Shown here in pieces: positions 4,922-6,678 of a stretch of DNA of 6,678 nucleotides. The translations under genes and the position numbers were made by a program. The DNA comes from Bacteroidales bacterium (GTDB lineage: Bacteria > Bacteroidota > Bacteroidia > Bacteroidales > Muribaculaceae), in assembly GCA_004553485.1 (NCBI GenBank), contig SFLG01000106.1:1-6678 (forward strand). The letters run 5' to 3'. The notes beneath the pieces are model-generated. The model saw nothing but the letters and a program-made list of their open reading frames with translations, ran no database searches and was not told where the DNA came from. Position 1 is the stretch's first letter, and each line of letters starts with the position of its first letter.

Positions 4922-5872
4922 ATGAAAGCAGACGACAGAAGAAAACTTATAGAACGAGTGCAGACGCTCGACGGCATCACTGATGACGAACGAGCTGCAC
5001 TTCTTGACTTGCTCCGCGAGAGCAAAACCTATGGACTTGTGTGGGAAGACAAGCCCGAAGATGTGGAAGACCGTCTGCGCGAGGAATTGCCGGTGCTTGT
5101 GGAGCGTAACGATGATAAAGTCCACTCGATAATTTCAGACAACCCCGATGCTCCTAATCATATAATCATTGAGGGTGATAACCTCGAAGCACTTTCCACG
5201 CTCGCTTACGCCCACGCCGGAAAAATCGACGTTATCTACATCGACCCACCTTATAATACAGGCAACAAAGACTTTATCTACAACGACTCTTACGTTGACT
5301 CCGAGGACAGTTACCGCCACTCAAAATGGCTGTCGTTTATGTCGAAGCGTCTCCGCATCGCCAAGAAACTGCTTACGGAAAATGGAGTGATCTTTATTAG
5401 TATCGGCTCTGACGAAGTTGCACAATTAGTTCTATTATGCAATGATGTTTTCGGTGAAAATAATCAGGTCGCTATCATATCTCGTGTACAAAAAAAAGGA
5501 AACGGAAAAGGCACGCACTTTTCTCCTGCAATTGATTATGTTCTTACTTATGCAAAAAATAAAAACTTATTAGGAAAATTTCACTCTGCAAATACTGCAA
5601 AATTTCCTCATATTGAAATAAGTGGTCCGAGAAAAGGTGAGTATTATGAAGATACAAAATCTCTTTTTCAAGGGTCGCTTGATTCAAGACCTAATCAAAG
5701 ATATTACATTCAATGTCCTGATGGAAGTTTTATTATACCTCCAGGAAATACATTTCCTGAAGATATCTTTGATGGCTCGTTCATTGTACCTAAAGACAAT
5801 GATGATAAATGCTGGCTTGGTCATGGGATTCATATCTTAGACAAAAAGACCTTCTTGTATTCAAAAAAGTAA
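4922..5872 (+). CDS. Type III R-M modification methyltransferase (Mod), N-terminal part before a frameshift
   Basis: From ATG at 4922 this part encodes 316 residues of a beta-class adenine methyltransferase of the type III Mod family. A charged N-terminal helical region holds TYGLVWEDKPE (36-46). Then come EGDNLEAL (84-91), the catalytic motif IV DPPYNTG (108-114) with KDFIYND (116-122), SYRHSKWLSFMSKRL (130-144) and GVIFIS (155-160). Residues from about 185 on form the variable target-recognition region, in much more AT-rich DNA. True homology stops near residue 298. After it the frame reads LGHGIHIL and ends, while the expected WSWDSYL motif continues in the next frame. Adding one G at 5813-5814 would join both parts as CWAWSWDSYL. 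I chose 4922 because the upstream in-frame codons (from 4772) look non-coding. Mod gives the DNA specificity and methylates the host's own sites; the Res partner should lie downstream. Confidence 0.85.
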   Translation: MKADDRRKLIERVQTLDGITDDERAALLDLLRESKTYGLVWEDKPEDVEDRLREELPVLVERNDDKVHSIISDNPDAPNHIIIEGDNLEALSTLAYAHAGKIDVIYIDPPYNTGNKDFIYNDSYVDSEDSYRHSKWLSFMSKRLRIAKKLLTENGVIFISIGSDEVAQLVLLCNDVFGENNQVAIISRVQKKGNGKGTHFSPAIDYVLTYAKNKNLLGKFHSANTAKFPHIEISGPRKGEYYEDTKSLFQGSLDSRPNQRYYIQCPDGSFIIPPGNTFPEDIFDGSFIVPKDNDDKCWLGHGIHILDKKTFLYSKK

Positions 5873-6678
5873 AGAAAGCCTCATTAGTAAATGAATTTGG
5901 GGAGCCATCACATTGGAATGTATATACAAAAAGATATCAAACAGATGCAGAAGAAAAAGGAAAAATTCCTCCAAATTATATAGATGACTGCATTAACTCG
6001 TTGGGAACATCTACTTTATCTGATTTAGGTATTGATTTTTCTTTTTCAAAACCTTGTGAATTAATTTCAAAACTAATTGGTTATTCGAATAAGGAAGATA
6101 ACATTTATGTTCTCGATTTCTTTGCCGGCAGTGGCACCACGCTACATGCTGTGATGCAACTTAATGCCGAGGATGGGGGCAAGCGCACTTGCATACTCTG
6201 CACCAACAATGAGAATGATATCTGCGAGAATGTCACTTACGAGCGCAACAAGCGTGTGATTAACGGCTACACCAAGCCCAACGGCGAGGCAGTGGAAGGA
6301 CTTCACGACAACAATCTCCGCTACTACCGCACTGCTTTTGTGGGTCGTAGCCGCTCGGTGCAAAATATGCGACGCCTTGTGAATCTCTCCACCGATATGC
6401 TCTGCATTAAGGAAGACCTTTACACCGAGAAAAAGCAGTTTGCCGGACAGCACGTGTTCCGCTTCTTCGACGATGGCAAAAAACAAATGCTCGTGATATA
6501 TCGAGAGGAAGTCATCGCCGAACTTGTGCCGCTCATCGCATCGACCGACTATGCCGAGCCTATCAAGGTGTATGTGTTTTCGCCGAGCGAAGACCCATGG
6601 GAGGCAGAGTTTGAGGACGTTGCCGACAAGGTGCAACTCTGTGCCTTGCCGCAAGCCATCTACAACACATATAAACGC
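5809..6678 (+). CDS. Type III R-M modification methyltransferase (Mod), C-terminal part, runs off the window
   Basis: This frame is open from ATG at 5809, directly after a TAA, to the window end (290 codons). It continues Mod: WSWDSYLRQKDLLVFKK (4-20) ends the target-recognition region, and LDFFAGSGTTLHAV (102-115) is motif I for S-adenosylmethionine binding. The motif order DPPY first, then FAGSG, defines the beta class. The rest (ERNKRVINGY and so on, to LPQAIYNTYKR) is the Mod C-terminal domain, and the real C-terminus is probably only a few residues beyond the window. Base composition returns from AT-rich to GC-rich near 6110. It overlaps the N-terminal part in another frame. Alone it has the cofactor motif but not the catalytic DPPY, so it should not be an active enzyme unless the two parts assemble or the frameshift is a sequencing error. 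Confidence 0.83.
   Translation, partial: MLAWSWDSYLRQKDLLVFKKVKKASLVNEFGEPSHWNVYTKRYQTDAEEKGKIPPNYIDDCINSLGTSTLSDLGIDFSFSKPCELISKLIGYSNKEDNIYVLDFFAGSGTTLHAVMQLNAEDGGKRTCILCTNNENDICENVTYERNKRVINGYTKPNGEAVEGLHDNNLRYYRTAFVGRSRSVQNMRRLVNLSTDMLCIKEDLYTEKKQFAGQHVFRFFDDGKKQMLVIYREEVIAELVPLIASTDYAEPIKVYVFSPSEDPWEAEFEDVADKVQLCALPQAIYNTYKR

Noticed and set aside
6142..6654. 170-residue minus-strand frame
   Set aside because: It lies antisense to the conserved C-terminal part of Mod and has no motif of its own.

Overview
The window looks like chromosomal accessory DNA from a gut-type Bacteroidales bacterium. The signs are Bacteroidetes-style -7 boxes (TAnnTTTG), start codons preceded by A-rich DNA rather than Shine-Dalgarno sites, a metal-efflux permease paired with an HMA domain as in Bacteroides relatives, and an IS30-type transposase of the Bacteroides kind. 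No finer taxonomic call is justified.

Layout. Positions 1-828 hold no credible gene. They carry inverted and direct repeats and resemble the non-coding flank of a mobile element, which I cannot prove. On the minus strand, read from 4100 down to 829, lie a metal-efflux permease (DUF318/SO_0444 type), a small HMA metal-binding protein, a Y-family (UvrX/YqjW/UmuC-like) translesion DNA polymerase and a YolD-like protein. A good promoter sits at about 4195-4226 and a hairpin terminator at 811-830. All four genes could share one transcript, although 107 bp containing 28-bp tandem repeats separates the HMA gene from the polymerase. On the plus strand, a 5'-truncated and frameshifted IS30-family transposase remnant (4239-4775) is followed by a type III restriction-modification Mod methyltransferase (4922 to beyond the window end), which is split by a frameshift near 5814.

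Function. The polymerase and YolD form a known pairing for error-prone lesion bypass. The permease and HMA protein would export a soft metal, probably Cu or Zn. They look like the remains of a single fused protein that lost a segment and its reading frame near 3275. Mod would methylate DNA to protect it from a Res partner, expected downstream and outside the window. Its AT-rich middle (about 5400-6110) between GC-richer ends fits exchange of the target-recognition region.

The most notable feature is damage: three apparent one-base losses in the transposase, one in mod, and a frame break in the permease. At least the two losses in A runs and probably the other two point losses lie in or beside homopolymers, so sequencing error must be excluded before any gene is called dead. 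I found no convincing new biological system. The best leads are the repeat-rich left flank, the 52-bp duplication of the yolD start region, and the strong hairpin inside the transposase remnant.
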